The notes: generated by a model from the letters alone, not told the origin. DNA of 64,000 nucleotides from Coriobacteriia bacterium (GCA_030655755.1 JAUSOQ010000043.1:248001-312000), one strand, 5' to 3'. Shown: positions 20,106 to 29,895, counted from the stretch's first letter. Numbers and translations are program-made.

Positions 20106-21353
20106 CTATCCGACCAGACGTGCGATATCAGCGTACATGATGTATCCGATGAAGGAGAACAGTAGCAGCGCCCCCGCTGCGCTCAGACCGATCGAGATCG
20201 AGCGGCTGAGGGATCGTCCCATGATTCGCTCGATGACCTCCACGAGGACTTTCCCGCCGTCGAGAGGCGGTATAGGGAGGATGTTCATCGCGCCGAGTGA
20301 GAGCGAGAGCAGTGCGATCAAGAAGGCGTAGTCGAGCGGACTGGTCGTCGCCGCTTCGGCTGCCATGATCGATATGCCGACGATGCCGGCGGATTGGCCG
20401 ACGCTCTGCTGGAAGGTCGCCGGCTGGAAGAAACCGCCGATCGCCTTGAAGACGAGTCCGACGTAGCTGAGCGATTCACCGAGCGCTCCGGCGACCGACA
20501 ACTTGATGTGCGTCCATGTCGGCGCCACGCCCAGATAGGCGCGCCCGTTTTTCGCGGCAAGCGTGACGTCAAAGGTGAGTGGCGTCGAGTCGCGCAGTAC
20601 CGTGATAGTGACGTCAGTTCCCGGGTCGAAGGTGGCCACGGTCTCGCTGAACGCCTGCCAGGAGTCGACCTGCACGCCGTCGATGGCCGAGAGCGTGTCC
20701 CCCACCTGCAGGCCGATTGTCTCGGCCGGGGTGTTAGGCATGACTTCGGAGACTACGGGCATGACTAGATAGTAGCCCCAGATAGCGAACACGAACGTGA
20801 ATGTCAGGATCGCGGTAAGCATGTTGACTGCGACTCCCGCAGTGAGCACGGTGATGCGTTTCCATGTCTTGGCGCCCCGGAATGTGATGGCTCTAGCTGC
20901 CGAGAGGAGCTCGTGCTCATCGGTGTCTACAGTCGCCGTGTGAAGCGACACGTAGGAGGCATCATCGTTTGGTGTGGCCTCGATAGCTCCCCAGTCGGCT
21001 AGTGTTGCGAGCAGTGCGGAGGCGCGATCGCGCTCGACCCCGATCATACGAGCGAGCGAGGCGGCATCCGCGCGCCCTGTTATCGAGATGGACTTGAGCG
21101 CGGGGCCGAGGAGTTCGTCTTCCGGGCCGGGTTCCATACCGGCGATACGGACGTAGCCTCCGAGCGGTATGGCGGTTATGCCCCACGTCATGTTCTTGGT
21201 CGTGATGCGGATGGCCGGGCCAGGCAATCCGATCATGAACTCGTGGACCTTGATCTTGAAGGCGCGTGCCGCAAGGAAGTGGCCGCCTTCATGCAAGATC
21301 ACGAGTATAGAGAACGTCACTATGCCCCAGAACACGGTTGTCACAACTGTCAT
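20106..21353 (-). CDS. rseP: RIP zinc metalloprotease RseP with inserted winged-helix-like segment
   Basis: RseP-type site-2 proteases cleave membrane-bound regulators within the bilayer. The 415-residue protein has the first membrane helix with HEGGH at 21-25, GGYVRIAG at 65-72, a PDZ domain at roughly 200-285, and the second metal motif in NILPIPPLDGG before the last membrane helices. Unusually, about 75 residues (80-158) between GGYVRIAG and the AKTWKR segment form a soluble insert. It reads like a helix-turn-helix or winged helix (DAASLARMIGVERDRASALL, then a strand-rich part). The ATG has only a weak GGATAG ahead. Neighbours dxr and ispG are the typical context. Confidence 0.93.
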   Translation of the reverse strand: MTVVTTVFWGIVTFSILVILHEGGHFLAARAFKIKVHEFMIGLPGPAIRITTKNMTWGITAIPLGGYVRIAGMEPGPEDELLGPALKSISITGRADAASLARMIGVERDRASALLATLADWGAIEATPNDDASYVSLHTATVDTDEHELLSAARAITFRGAKTWKRITVLTAGVAVNMLTAILTFTFVFAIWGYYLVMPVVSEVMPNTPAETIGLQVGDTLSAIDGVQVDSWQAFSETVATFDPGTDVTITVLRDSTPLTFDVTLAAKNGRAYLGVAPTWTHIKLSVAGALGESLSYVGLVFKAIGGFFQPATFQQSVGQSAGIVGISIMAAEAATTSPLDYAFLIALLSLSLGAMNILPIPPLDGGKVLVEVIERIMGRSLSRSISIGLSAAGALLLFSFIGYIMYADIARLVG

Positions 21354-21439
21354 AGCGCTATCCGAATCACGAGAATGCTCTCACTGGAAGTCGACTCCTC
21401 TTTTTGACCGATTGAGCAAAAGACGCACCAGGGTGCTGG

Positions 21440-22588
21440 CTATAGTAGCTCCTCGGCCACCTTTCGGGCCCATCCATCGATCTCTTCTATCTGTTCGACG
21501 CTTTGGAGACTCTCGACGTTGTGTCGCTCCATGACGGTCTCGATCACACGTGGGATATCCAGGAATGCAGCTCGGTGTCTAAGGAACGCTGCAACAGCGA
21601 TCTCGTTCGCAGCGTTCATGACCGCAGGCATCGTGCCCGCAGTCCGTCCGGCCTCAAGTGCGAGTCCGAGGCACGGAAACGCTCCGTAGTCGGGATCTTC
21701 AAAGTCCAAATGACCGATCTGGGTGAAATCGACTGGAGGCAGGGGTGCCTCCCACCGTTCAGGATGACTGAAAGCGTACTGGATCGGTATCCGCATGTCG
21801 GTCGCGCCGAGATGCGCCTTCACCGAGCCGTCTGAGAACTCGACCATCGAGTGGATGCACGACTGCGGGTGCACGACGATGCGTATCTTGTCGTACGGCA
21901 CGCCAAAGAGGTGGTGCGCTTCGATGGTCTCAAGGCCCTTGTTCATAAGAGTGGCCGAGTCGATGGTGATCTTCGGACCCATCGTCCATCGGGGGTGCGC
22001 GAGCGCCTGCTTGACCGTGACGTCGGTGAGTTGGTCACGTGTGCGTCCGCGGAATGGGCCGCCCGATGCCGTGAGCCAGATCCGCTCGACATCACGGGGA
22101 CGTTCACCAACGAGGCACTGATAGATGGCGGAATGCTCACTGTCGACGGGTAACATCTCTGCATCCTCGGCGAGTCTCATCACGAGTTCGCCGCCAACGA
22201 CGAGCGACTCTTTATTGGCCAAAGCGAGACGCTTGCCTGCAGATAGAGCAGCGATGGAGGAGCGAAGGCCTGCTGCGCCAACAAGCGCGTTGAGTATGAT
22301 GTCGGCTGATTCGAGCGCAGCGAGTTCGACGACGGCTTGCGGTCCCCTATCGATGGTCGCGTTGAGTCCGTCAAGCAGTGATCGTGTGTGCTCGGCTGCG
22401 GCAGGGTCACTCAGCGCTACGCGAGAGACCTTGAAAGTGCGGGCCTGCGCAGCGAGCAGCTCGGCGTTGCTATGTGCTGCGAGAGCGACAATCTGTATGC
22501 GCTCCGGGAAGCGCGCGGCGATCATGAGTGTCTGGCGGCCTATAGAGCCGGTGGAGCCGAGAACCACCACACGCAGTGGGCGGCTCAC
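21440..22588 (-). CDS. dxr: 1-deoxy-D-xylulose-5-phosphate reductoisomerase
   Basis: Dxr converts DXP to MEP with NADPH, the first committed isoprenoid step. The 382-residue protein has the nucleotide loop GSTGSIGRQT at 11-20, ANKESLV, the metal site PVDSEHSAI and the flexible-loop region GPKITIDSATLMNKGLE. The start is GTG overlapping the cdsA stop by one base (TAGTG). With ispG and uppS nearby, the cluster covers precursor and carrier-lipid synthesis. Confidence 0.97.
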   Translation of the reverse strand: MSRPLRVVVLGSTGSIGRQTLMIAARFPERIQIVALAAHSNAELLAAQARTFKVSRVALSDPAAAEHTRSLLDGLNATIDRGPQAVVELAALESADIILNALVGAAGLRSSIAALSAGKRLALANKESLVVGGELVMRLAEDAEMLPVDSEHSAIYQCLVGERPRDVERIWLTASGGPFRGRTRDQLTDVTVKQALAHPRWTMGPKITIDSATLMNKGLETIEAHHLFGVPYDKIRIVVHPQSCIHSMVEFSDGSVKAHLGATDMRIPIQYAFSHPERWEAPLPPVDFTQIGHLDFEDPDYGAFPCLGLALEAGRTAGTMPAVMNAANEIAVAAFLRHRAAFLDIPRVIETVMERHNVESLQSVEQIEEIDGWARKVAEELL

Positions 22589-23430
22589 TACGGACCCCCG
22601 ACAGTCGCGCCGCTGAGCAGCAGCAGGTAGTACGTGACGATCGATACCAGGATGAGACTGTCGAATCTGTCGAGGAAGCCGCCGTGTCCGGGGAGGTTCT
22701 TGCCTGAATCCTTCACGCCAGCCTCGCGTTTGAGCCGCGACTCGGCCAGATCACCAACGGTCGCGGCTATAGAGACGATGATGCCGATCATGATGAGACT
22801 TCCCAGTGAAAGTCCTGTAGACGCTACGTAGTAGACCGCAACCCAGACCACGACTGTGAAGAGCGTCCCGGCGAAGAAACCCTCCCAGGACTTGTTGGGC
22901 GAGATACGCGGAGCCATCTTATGGCGACCGAAAGCGGAGCCCACAAGGTATGCGAAGACATCGTTGGCCCACACACTGAAGATCGTGGCGAGAGCGAGTT
23001 CTGTTCCCGCGTCGAGTTGGCGGATCAGGACGAAGTGAGACAGCGTGAATCCCACGTAGACCGCTCCGAAGACGGTGGTCGCGGTGTCTGAGGTGCGAAC
23101 CTGGCGGAATGCCAGGTGCCACAGCAGTGATGCGATGACCAGGATGCTGATCACGGCCGTGAGTCCGAATGTCCCGTACATAGCAGCAGCGAACGGCATC
23201 GCGGCGACAGCGACCCAGCCGAAGAGCTCGTTTGGCAGCCTTCGCTCCGTGCGGGACATGGCGAAGAACTCGGCTACTGCGAGGGTGCCGACCACCGACA
23301 CGACGACGGCAAGTCCGAGGGGTCTACCGAACAGGATACCGGCAAGGAATACCAGACCCAGCAGCACAGCGGTGACCGTACGTACTATCAGTGCCGAGAG
23401 GCCGCGCTCTTGCTTGACCGAGGCGCCCAT
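22588..23430 (-). CDS. cdsA: Phosphatidate cytidylyltransferase
   Basis: CdsA makes CDP-diacylglycerol for phospholipid synthesis. The 280-residue protein, starting MGASVKQERG at ATG 23428-23430, is almost entirely membrane helices. It ends with the family signature around SRLKREAGVKDSGKNLPGHGG and FLDRFDS. The start overlaps the uppS stop by one base (TGATG). An upstream in-frame extension is not membrane-like and was excluded. Confidence 0.95.
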   Translation of the reverse strand: MGASVKQERGLSALIVRTVTAVLLGLVFLAGILFGRPLGLAVVVSVVGTLAVAEFFAMSRTERRLPNELFGWVAVAAMPFAAAMYGTFGLTAVISILVIASLLWHLAFRQVRTSDTATTVFGAVYVGFTLSHFVLIRQLDAGTELALATIFSVWANDVFAYLVGSAFGRHKMAPRISPNKSWEGFFAGTLFTVVVWVAVYYVASTGLSLGSLIMIGIIVSIAATVGDLAESRLKREAGVKDSGKNLPGHGGFLDRFDSLILVSIVTYYLLLLSGATVGGP

Positions 23431-24206
23431 CAGTCGCCCCCGAAACGACGCGTGCGTTTCTGGTAGTCGACGACTGCTCGCAGCATGTCGTAGCGCTTGA
23501 AATCGGGCCAAAGCACCGAAGTGATCCATAGTTCGCTATAGGCGATCTGCCACAACAAGAAGTTGGAGATGCGCATCTCCCCGCTGGTGCGGATCACAAG
23601 ATCGGGATCGGGGATCCCCGCAGTATAGAGTCGGCTTGAGATCGCGGTCTCGTCGATCGTCTCCGGGTCAAGCGTTCCTGAAGCAGCTTCTCGTGCGATC
23701 GCCTTGGCGACATCGACCAGTTCGCCCCGACCGCCGTAGTTGAGTGCGACAGCGAGTGTCAGAACGTCGTTGTCGGCAGTACGCTCCTCGGTGCGCCGGA
23801 ACGCACGCGTCGTCTGCTCGGGCATCTCTTCAGGGCGACCGATGACTCTGACCCTCACACCCTGTCTTTGAAGGTTATCCAGCTCCCGCTCAAGGACCTC
23901 TACGAACAACCGCATCAGGCCGTGCACCTCGTCGGCGGGGCGTCGCCAGTTCTCAGAGCTGAACGAGTAGATCGTCAGATACGAGATGCCGAGTTCGATG
24001 GACGCGGCGATGGCCTCTCGGATGGCTTTCGCGCCAGCCCGGTGTCCAGCGATGCGCGGCAGACCTTTCCGGGCCGCCCAGCGACCGTTGCCATCCATGA
24101 TGATCGCGACATGGATGGGTATGGCTTCCGCATCGAGCTGCGTGAGCAGTTCATGCTCCCGTTTCGATGAGAAGAATGCATCACGTGACGATGGTGAAGG
24201 GTTCAC
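23430..24206 (-). CDS. uppS: Isoprenyl transferase (undecaprenyl diphosphate synthase)
   Basis: UppS is the cis-prenyltransferase that makes the undecaprenyl carrier. The 258 residues include HVAIIMDGNGRWA at about 32-44, GHRAGAK, YSFSSENW, and the C-terminal RTSGEMRISNFLLWQ region. The start is GTG, with GGAGGT of the frr end ten bases upstream. The gene lies six bases after frr. It links to uppP at the far left, which recycles its product. Confidence 0.95.
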   Translation of the reverse strand: MNPSPSSRDAFFSSKREHELLTQLDAEAIPIHVAIIMDGNGRWAARKGLPRIAGHRAGAKAIREAIAASIELGISYLTIYSFSSENWRRPADEVHGLMRLFVEVLERELDNLQRQGVRVRVIGRPEEMPEQTTRAFRRTEERTADNDVLTLAVALNYGGRGELVDVAKAIAREAASGTLDPETIDETAISSRLYTAGIPDPDLVIRTSGEMRISNFLLWQIAYSELWITSVLWPDFKRYDMLRAVVDYQKRTRRFGGD

Positions 24207-24212
24207 GGAGCT

Positions 24213-24769
24213 TCAGACCTCCATGATCTCCTGCTCTTTACGCTTGAGCATCTCGTCGATCTCGGTGATGTAGCCGTCCGTCGTCTTCTGGACGTCGGCC
24301 TCGAGACGGTGCAGGTCGTCTTGGGAGATGTCGTGTTCCTTCTCCTGATGCTTGAAGAAATCGTTGGTATCTCGGCGGATGTTGCGGACAGCGACGCGTG
24401 CATCCTCGGCATACTGTTTACACAGTTTGGCGAGTTCTTTGCGACGCTCCTCGGTAAGGGGTGGGAACGGTACACGGATGACAGTGCCGTCATTGCTTGG
24501 ATTGAGACCAAGATCGGAGGCAAGGATCGCCTTCTCGATGGCACCCATCGCTGACTTGTCGTAGGGGCTGATCACCAGCAGCTGCGGTTCGGGCGAACTC
24601 ACTCCTGCGATCTGAAGCAACGGGGTGGTCACACCGTAGTAGTCGACAGTGATCTTCTCGAAGATGGAGCCCGAGGCTCGTCCGGTACGGACGCCTGCAA
24701 ACTCGTGTCCGAGGGCAGTGGCGGCCTTTGCCATACGGTCCCTAGCATCTGCGATGTTGTGCTCGGTCA

Positions 24770-24770
<1 letters not shown>
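24213..24770 (-). CDS. frr: Ribosome recycling factor
   Basis: RRF splits post-termination ribosomes with EF-G. The 185-residue, tRNA-shaped helical protein has the GRASGSIFEKITVDYYG segment, followed by PFPPLTEERRKELAK and VRNIRRD, all hallmarks of the family. Its ATG overlaps the pyrH stop by one base. The pyrH-frr pair is conserved across most bacteria. Confidence 0.97.
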
Positions 24771-25501
<731 letters not shown>

Positions 25502-25546
25502 TCATCGACGCTAAGTCAGGGCAGCGTGACCCCGAGGTGCATTCTA

Positions 25547-25584
25547 ATCTAAAGGGGCGACGCGTGCGCGTCGCCCCTTTAGAT
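25547..25584. terminator. Strong terminator hairpin after tsf
   Basis: Two 18-base arms (25547-25564 and 25567-25584) are exact reverse complements around a two-base centre, starting ten bases after the tsf stop. The stem ends with CCCCTTTAGATT on the minus strand, a short T-containing tail. The symmetry would also work on the plus strand. It separates rpsB-tsf from pyrH-frr. Confidence 0.8.
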
Positions 25585-25593
25585 CGGGAACCG

Positions 25594-26508
25594 TTAACAA
25601 CACGCTGGTGGTTTAGCCTCAGGGTTGGTCTCCCCTAAGACGAACCTCGCAAAACGTGTGATCGTCACTCCGGTGCCGAGCGTCATGCCAAGACGCTCGG
25701 TAAGCTGAGTGATGGTGATGTCAGGGTCTTTGACGAAGACCTGTTCAAGAAGACAGACTTCTTTGTAGTACTTCTGGAGACGCCCCTCGGCGATCTTGGT
25801 CTGGATGGGCTCGGGCTTACCCGTCTCTGCAGCCTGAGCCATGTAGATGGCTTTCTCGTGCTCGATGATGTGAGCGGGAACGTCTGCTGCCGTCAGCGCG
25901 ATCGGTGCGGCTGCGGCGATCTGCATCGCGACATCTTTGACGAATGTGCCGAACTCCGGCGAAGATGTGGCTTCAGCGGTACCTGCGGTGACTTCGATAA
26001 GAACGCCGATGTTGCCGACGCCATGGATGTATGCCCCGATCGCACCAGCGTCCGAACCGAGCTCGAAGCGAGCGAACCGGGGGATGACCATGTTCTCGCC
26101 GATCTTGGCCACGTTCTCGCCAAGATACTGTTCAACAGTGATATCGGCACGCTCAGTGTAGGATTGGCCGAGAAGCTCCACGGCGTCGGCGGGAGCCGAG
26201 GTCACAATATGCTTGGCGATCGAGGCCACGAAGCCCTTGAAGTCATCGTTGCGTGCCACGAAATCGGTCTCGCAATTGATCTCGACAATGGCCCCTACGC
26301 GGCGGTCATCGCTGATGAAGGACCCGATGATGCCTTCGTGGGTGGCTCGGTCGGCCTTCTTGGCGAGGTCAGCAAGGCCTTTGGTGCGAAGTATATCGAC
26401 GGCACTCTCGATGTCGCCATCGGATTCTGTCAGCGCTTTCTTGCAGTCCATCATCCCTGCGCCGGTCGTTTCGCGCAGCTCCTTCACCATAGAAGCGGTG
26501 ATCTGCAT
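25594..26508 (-). CDS. tsf: Elongation factor Ts
   Basis: EF-Ts is the nucleotide exchange factor for EF-Tu. The 304-residue product starts MQITASMVKELRETTGAGMM at ATG 26506-26508; GAGGAGGA is placed correctly for this ATG rather than for the ATG two codons earlier. The UBA domain, the core with CETDFVARN and the C-terminal domain are all present. The last residues after RFVLGE form an extra short tail that ends in two cysteines. It follows rpsB by 48 bases and is followed at once by the terminator hairpin. Confidence 0.97.
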   Translation of the reverse strand: MQITASMVKELRETTGAGMMDCKKALTESDGDIESAVDILRTKGLADLAKKADRATHEGIIGSFISDDRRVGAIVEINCETDFVARNDDFKGFVASIAKHIVTSAPADAVELLGQSYTERADITVEQYLGENVAKIGENMVIPRFARFELGSDAGAIGAYIHGVGNIGVLIEVTAGTAEATSSPEFGTFVKDVAMQIAAAAPIALTAADVPAHIIEHEKAIYMAQAAETGKPEPIQTKIAEGRLQKYYKEVCLLEQVFVKDPDITITQLTERLGMTLGTGVTITRFARFVLGETNPEAKPPACC

Positions 26509-26556
26509 CGTCATTCCTCCTCGTACGGAAGCCACAATGTGGCGGCAGAGTGCGGT

Positions 26557-27360
26557 CTACTCGGCAGCCTCGGTCGTAACGGTGACGTCGAGGTCAGCAG
26601 CAGGTTCCGCAGTGGGGGCCTCTTCAGCAGTGATCTCCACAGCAGCAGGTTCCGCAGCGGGGGCCTCAACAGCCTGTGTACCGCCATTACCTGCGATCGC
26701 CGCGTCCGCGATCACGCGTGCGATGAGGCTGATAGAACGGATAGCGTCGTCGTTGCCGGGGATGACGAAGTCCACTTCATCGGGATCCGCATTGGTGTCA
26801 ACAAGTCCGATGATCGGGATCTTCAAACGGCGCGCCTCGGCGACTGCGATGCTCTCACGCTTGGTGTCGACAAGGAAGATGGCGTCCGGAAGGCCGGTCA
26901 TGTTGCGGATACCCTCAAGGTTGCGCTGGAGCTTCTCGTGCTCGGCACGCAGCTTCAGGGCTTCCTTCTTGGGAAGGCTGGCCATGACGCCGTTCTCCTC
27001 CATGGTCTCGAGTTCGACCATCCTGTTGATACGTTTGCGGATGGTGACGAAGTTGGTCAGCATGCCGCCCAGCCAGCGCTGGTTGACGTAGGGCTGCGAG
27101 GAGCGATCGGCCTCAGTGCGCATGGTCTCCTGAGCCTGCTTCTTGGTGCCGATGAACAGCACGGTACCGCCCCTTGCGGTGAGGTCACGGATGAAGCGGT
27201 ATGCCGAGTCCAGTTCGCGCAGCGTGCGCTGCAGATCGAGAATATAGATGCCGTTGCGCTCGGTGAAGATGTAGGGCTTCATCTTCGGGTTCCAACGGCG
27301 GGTCTGGTGCCCAAAATGGACACCGGCCTCAAGAAGACTCTTCATTGAGACAACAGCCAT
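26557..27360 (-). CDS. rpsB: 30S ribosomal protein S2
   Basis: S2 is a surface protein of the small subunit. The 267-residue protein has [17 protein letters not shown] at 11-27 and the DLQRTL and GTKKQAQ segments. It ends with a roughly 40-residue acidic, Ala/Pro/Glu-rich tail containing an internal repeat. AGGAGG precedes the ATG. The 188 bases upstream, back to the response-regulator gene, probably contain the promoter. I could only find weak candidates there (TGTTACCCT near 27475-27485), so none is listed. Confidence 0.97.
   Translation of the reverse strand: MAVVSMKSLLEAGVHFGHQTRRWNPKMKPYIFTERNGIYILDLQRTLRELDSAYRFIRDLTARGGTVLFIGTKKQAQETMRTEADRSSQPYVNQRWLGGMLTNFVTIRKRINRMVELETMEENGVMASLPKKEALKLRAEHEKLQRNLEGIRNMTGLPDAIFLVDTKRESIAVAEARRLKIPIIGLVDTNADPDEVDFVIPGNDDAIRSISLIARVIADAAIAGNGGTQAVEAPAAEPAAVEITAEEAPTAEPAADLDVTVTTEAAE
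26596..26667. repeat. Direct repeat in the rpsB tail
   Basis: A 27-base unit beginning AGCAGCAGGTTCCGCAG occurs at 26596-26622 and again at 26641-26667 with one mismatch, a 45-base period. It encodes the duplicated acidic EAPxAEPAA pieces of the S2 tail and looks like a recent in-frame duplication. Confidence 0.8.
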
Positions 27361-27548
27361 GGTGCTACCTCCTGTTTCGGTTCTACTTCCGCCCGCATCT
27401 TCCCCTCATAGGCGCAACCGTCATTGACGGCACCGTGCGCGAGGGTCCGCGAGCGTGCTTATTAAGAGCCGGTACAGGGTAACACAGGCTATCTCGCTAC
27501 GGAAGCTTCCTGTTGACATCCAGCACTTGTTGAATCTCTAACCGGTGG

Positions 27549-28166
27549 CTAGTACTCACGCCCACAATTGGTGCAGAGAAGATGGGCTTCATACCAGCCT
27601 TCGCGATCAGGGTTGGGTACGAGTTCGAGATATAGCTCCTGTTCACATGCTGGGCACCAGAAACGTCGTTGAAGTCTTGCGTGAGCAACCAATGCGTCTG
27701 CTTCGGCTTCTCTATCACGGATAAGGACCTTGAATGCGAGGCCAGTGGGATTGGACGGCGACACGGTACTAGGTTCCGGTACTGGAGGCGCAAGATGTTC
27801 GAGTGTCAGTTTGATCTTTGCCGATACATCAGCGGGCTTTGCCGCATTCTTGATGAGGTAGTCTACTGCGCCAAGTTCGAGCGCCCGCTCGATGGCGCCT
27901 TCTTCTCCAAGGTTGGTCAGGATCACGACGGGTATTGGGGAAAGGCGAGGATCTGACTTGATGATCTCGAGAGCCTCGAGTCCACCCATACGCGGCATGA
28001 TGAGGTCCAGGACTATCAAGTCGAAGCGCGCATTGCGGAGTTCGTTGATGGCATCGAGACCATCTCCTGCAGTCGTGACCTCGAAACCATCGGCCACGAG
28101 TCTGTCGTGGTACATCCTGCGGAGCAGTTCGGTGTCCTCGACCACGAGAATGCGGTGTCCTGGCAC
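27549..28166 (-). CDS. Response regulator: receiver domain plus C-terminal zinc ribbon
   Basis: The 205-residue protein has a complete CheY-like receiver: acidic pocket E10 and D11, phospho-acceptor D54 in VLDLIMP, T84 and K106. After a proline-rich linker (about 127-141) comes a segment with paired CPAC (C171, C174) and CTNC (C198, C201), typical of a zinc ribbon. It has no recognised DNA-binding or enzymatic output domain. The start is GTG with AAGGAG seven bases upstream, 17 bases after a sigma factor gene, so the two are probably co-transcribed. No histidine kinase is in the window. Its target is unknown. Confidence 0.9.
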   Translation of the reverse strand: MPGHRILVVEDTELLRRMYHDRLVADGFEVTTAGDGLDAINELRNARFDLIVLDLIMPRMGGLEALEIIKSDPRLSPIPVVILTNLGEEGAIERALELGAVDYLIKNAAKPADVSAKIKLTLEHLAPPVPEPSTVSPSNPTGLAFKVLIRDREAEADALVAHARLQRRFWCPACEQELYLELVPNPDREGWYEAHLLCTNCGREY

Positions 28167-28183
28167 GACGAGTCTCCTTTCGA

Positions 28184-28975
28184 TCAGCTTGCGGGAACGT
28201 AACCCTGCGCCGCGTGGAGTCTTGCACGCAATCTTAGCACTGCTTTGGTATGGAGCTGGCTGACACGGGACTCGGTGACTCCGAGCACCGCGCCGATCTC
28301 TTTCAGCGTGAGCCCCTCGTAGTAGTACAGCGCGATGACGATCTTCTCGCGATCGGGCAATCGGTCGATGGCCTTTGCCAGAATCTCCTTGATCTCGACA
28401 CTCTCGAACATCTTGACGGGATCCTCGGCAGATTCGTCTTTGATACTGCCGAAGGCACTCCCTCTGTCATCCTTATCCTGGCCCCCCGTCCACAGTTCTT
28501 CAAAAGACACGATCGAGGTGTAGGACAATTTCGTGAGTATGTCTTGGAGTTCACGTCCGGTGACTCCCATCTCACGTGCCACTTCGGCGTCACTTGGGAC
28601 GCGTTTAAGGCGATTCTCAAGCGCGATGTAGGCTTGTTCTATCTCGCGGGAACGCGCTCTGACGGATCGTGGGACCCAGTCCATCGCGCGGAGTTCATCG
28701 ATGATGGCGCCCTTGATACGTGCGATGGCGTACGTCTCGAACTTGATGCCACGATCGGGATCGAACTTCTCTATCGCATCGATGAGCCCGAAGACGCCGT
28801 AGGAAATGAGATCAGAGGTTTCCACCGTTTGCGGGAGATTGGAAGACAACCGTCCGGCGACGTACTTGACCAGCGGGGAGTAGTTGAGGATAAGTGTCTC
28901 CCGGGCGACAGGATCTCCGCTTTCCTTGTACGCGGCCCAGTAGGCGGACACGTCCGTCTTCGGGTCATGTCTCAT
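28184..28975 (-). CDS. RNA polymerase sigma factor, FliA/WhiG family
   Basis: The 263-residue protein is a group 3 sigma-70 factor. Region 2 reads YGVFGLIDAIEKFDPDRGIKF then ETYAIARIKGAIIDELR, and is followed by the WVPRSVR segment characteristic of FliA/WhiG. Region 3 has VPSDAEVAREMGV, and region 4 ends with the helix-turn-helix LTLKEIGAVLGVTESRVSQL. FliA controls flagella and WhiG controls sporulation in other bacteria; no flagellar gene is in this window. The start is uncertain. I chose ATG 28973-28975 (AGGGG upstream), while GTG 28997-28999 overlaps the xerC stop. Confidence 0.92.
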   Translation of the reverse strand: MRHDPKTDVSAYWAAYKESGDPVARETLILNYSPLVKYVAGRLSSNLPQTVETSDLISYGVFGLIDAIEKFDPDRGIKFETYAIARIKGAIIDELRAMDWVPRSVRARSREIEQAYIALENRLKRVPSDAEVAREMGVTGRELQDILTKLSYTSIVSFEELWTGGQDKDDRGSAFGSIKDESAEDPVKMFESVEIKEILAKAIDRLPDREKIVIALYYYEGLTLKEIGAVLGVTESRVSQLHTKAVLRLRARLHAAQGYVPAS

Positions 28976-28995
28976 ACGATGGGGACCCCTCTGAA

Positions 28996-29895
28996 TCACG
29001 CTCGCGGATGTGCGTTACTGTGAACGTCTCGAAGTCGCTTCATGCTCAAATGAGTATAAATCTGGGTCGTGGACAGCGCAACGTGGCCAAGCAGCTCCTG
29101 TACTGTGCGCAGATCCGCCCCCGCTTCAAGCAGGTGTGTGGCGAACGTGTGGCGTAGCGCGTGGGGATGGATTCCCGTGTCGGCGCCCAGTTCGTCAAGG
29201 TAGTGCTTGAGCATTCTACGGACGCTGCCACTTTGAAGCCGCGTGCCCGAGCGGTTCAAGAAGAGGGCATCGACTTTCCCCTGCCGCGCGTAGTGCGGTC
29301 TGCCTTCGGCCAGGTATGAGCGCAATCGGCTGATCGCCTGACGGTGCATGGGCACGATCCGTTCCTTGGAGCCTTTGCCCATCACTCTCACTTGACCTTG
29401 GGTGAGGTCGATGTCGGTGATGTCCAGGCCCTCCAATTCTCCGACGCGGATGCCCGTTGCATAAAGAAGCTCCAGGATCGCGGCGTCTCTGATACCCTGC
29501 GGTTTCGATCGGTCGGGTGCATCGAGCAGCGCCGTCATGAGGTCGATCGGCACGAGTTCGGGTAGCCGATGTTGTAATCGTGGCGTGCCCATGACAGCGG
29601 CAGGGTTCACCTGGGCGAATCCCCGTGTCTGGAGGAAGGAGTAGAACGACCGCAAGGTGGATGTCTTGCGTGCGATGGTGCGGCGTTGATAGTGCGCGCG
29701 ATCGAGCTCGGCGAGATAGCCGCGCAGCTCTCTGGGCTTGAGCGCAAACGGGTCATAAGAGGACCGTTCACACCAGTCGAGAAACTGCCGCATGTCCGTC
29801 GCGTAGGCACGAACCGTGTGTGGTGAGACGTTTCTCTCCACAGCGAGGTGCTCGAGGAACCGGTCGACAAGTGCGCGGGCAGGTTGCACGCTCAC
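28996..29895 (-). CDS. xerC: Tyrosine recombinase XerC/XerA type
   Basis: This is a tyrosine recombinase for chromosome dimer resolution. The 299 residues have an N-terminal SAM-like core-binding domain and the catalytic set R150 (ATGIRVGE), K174, H245 and R248 (HALRH), H271 and the nucleophile Y280. The length is that of Xer rather than phage integrases, and no attachment site or phage gene is nearby. The GTG start overlaps the trmFO stop by three bases. Confidence 0.94.
   Translation of the reverse strand: MSVQPARALVDRFLEHLAVERNVSPHTVRAYATDMRQFLDWCERSSYDPFALKPRELRGYLAELDRAHYQRRTIARKTSTLRSFYSFLQTRGFAQVNPAAVMGTPRLQHRLPELVPIDLMTALLDAPDRSKPQGIRDAAILELLYATGIRVGELEGLDITDIDLTQGQVRVMGKGSKERIVPMHRQAISRLRSYLAEGRPHYARQGKVDALFLNRSGTRLQSGSVRRMLKHYLDELGADTGIHPHALRHTFATHLLEAGADLRTVQELLGHVALSTTQIYTHLSMKRLRDVHSNAHPRA

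Noticed and set aside
25858-27348. Plus-strand open frame of nearly 500 codons spanning tsf and rpsB
   Set aside because: It crosses two well-supported genes and their spacer, shows no family motif and has no ribosome site; it is a shadow of codon bias.
27511-27536. TTGACA on the plus strand after the response regulator
   Set aside because: No plus-strand gene follows and there is no -10 at the right distance, so a promoter is not supported.
28996-29895. Tyrosine recombinase as sign of an integrated element
   Set aside because: Length and motifs fit XerC, gene neighbours are housekeeping, and no attachment repeats or mobile genes are nearby.
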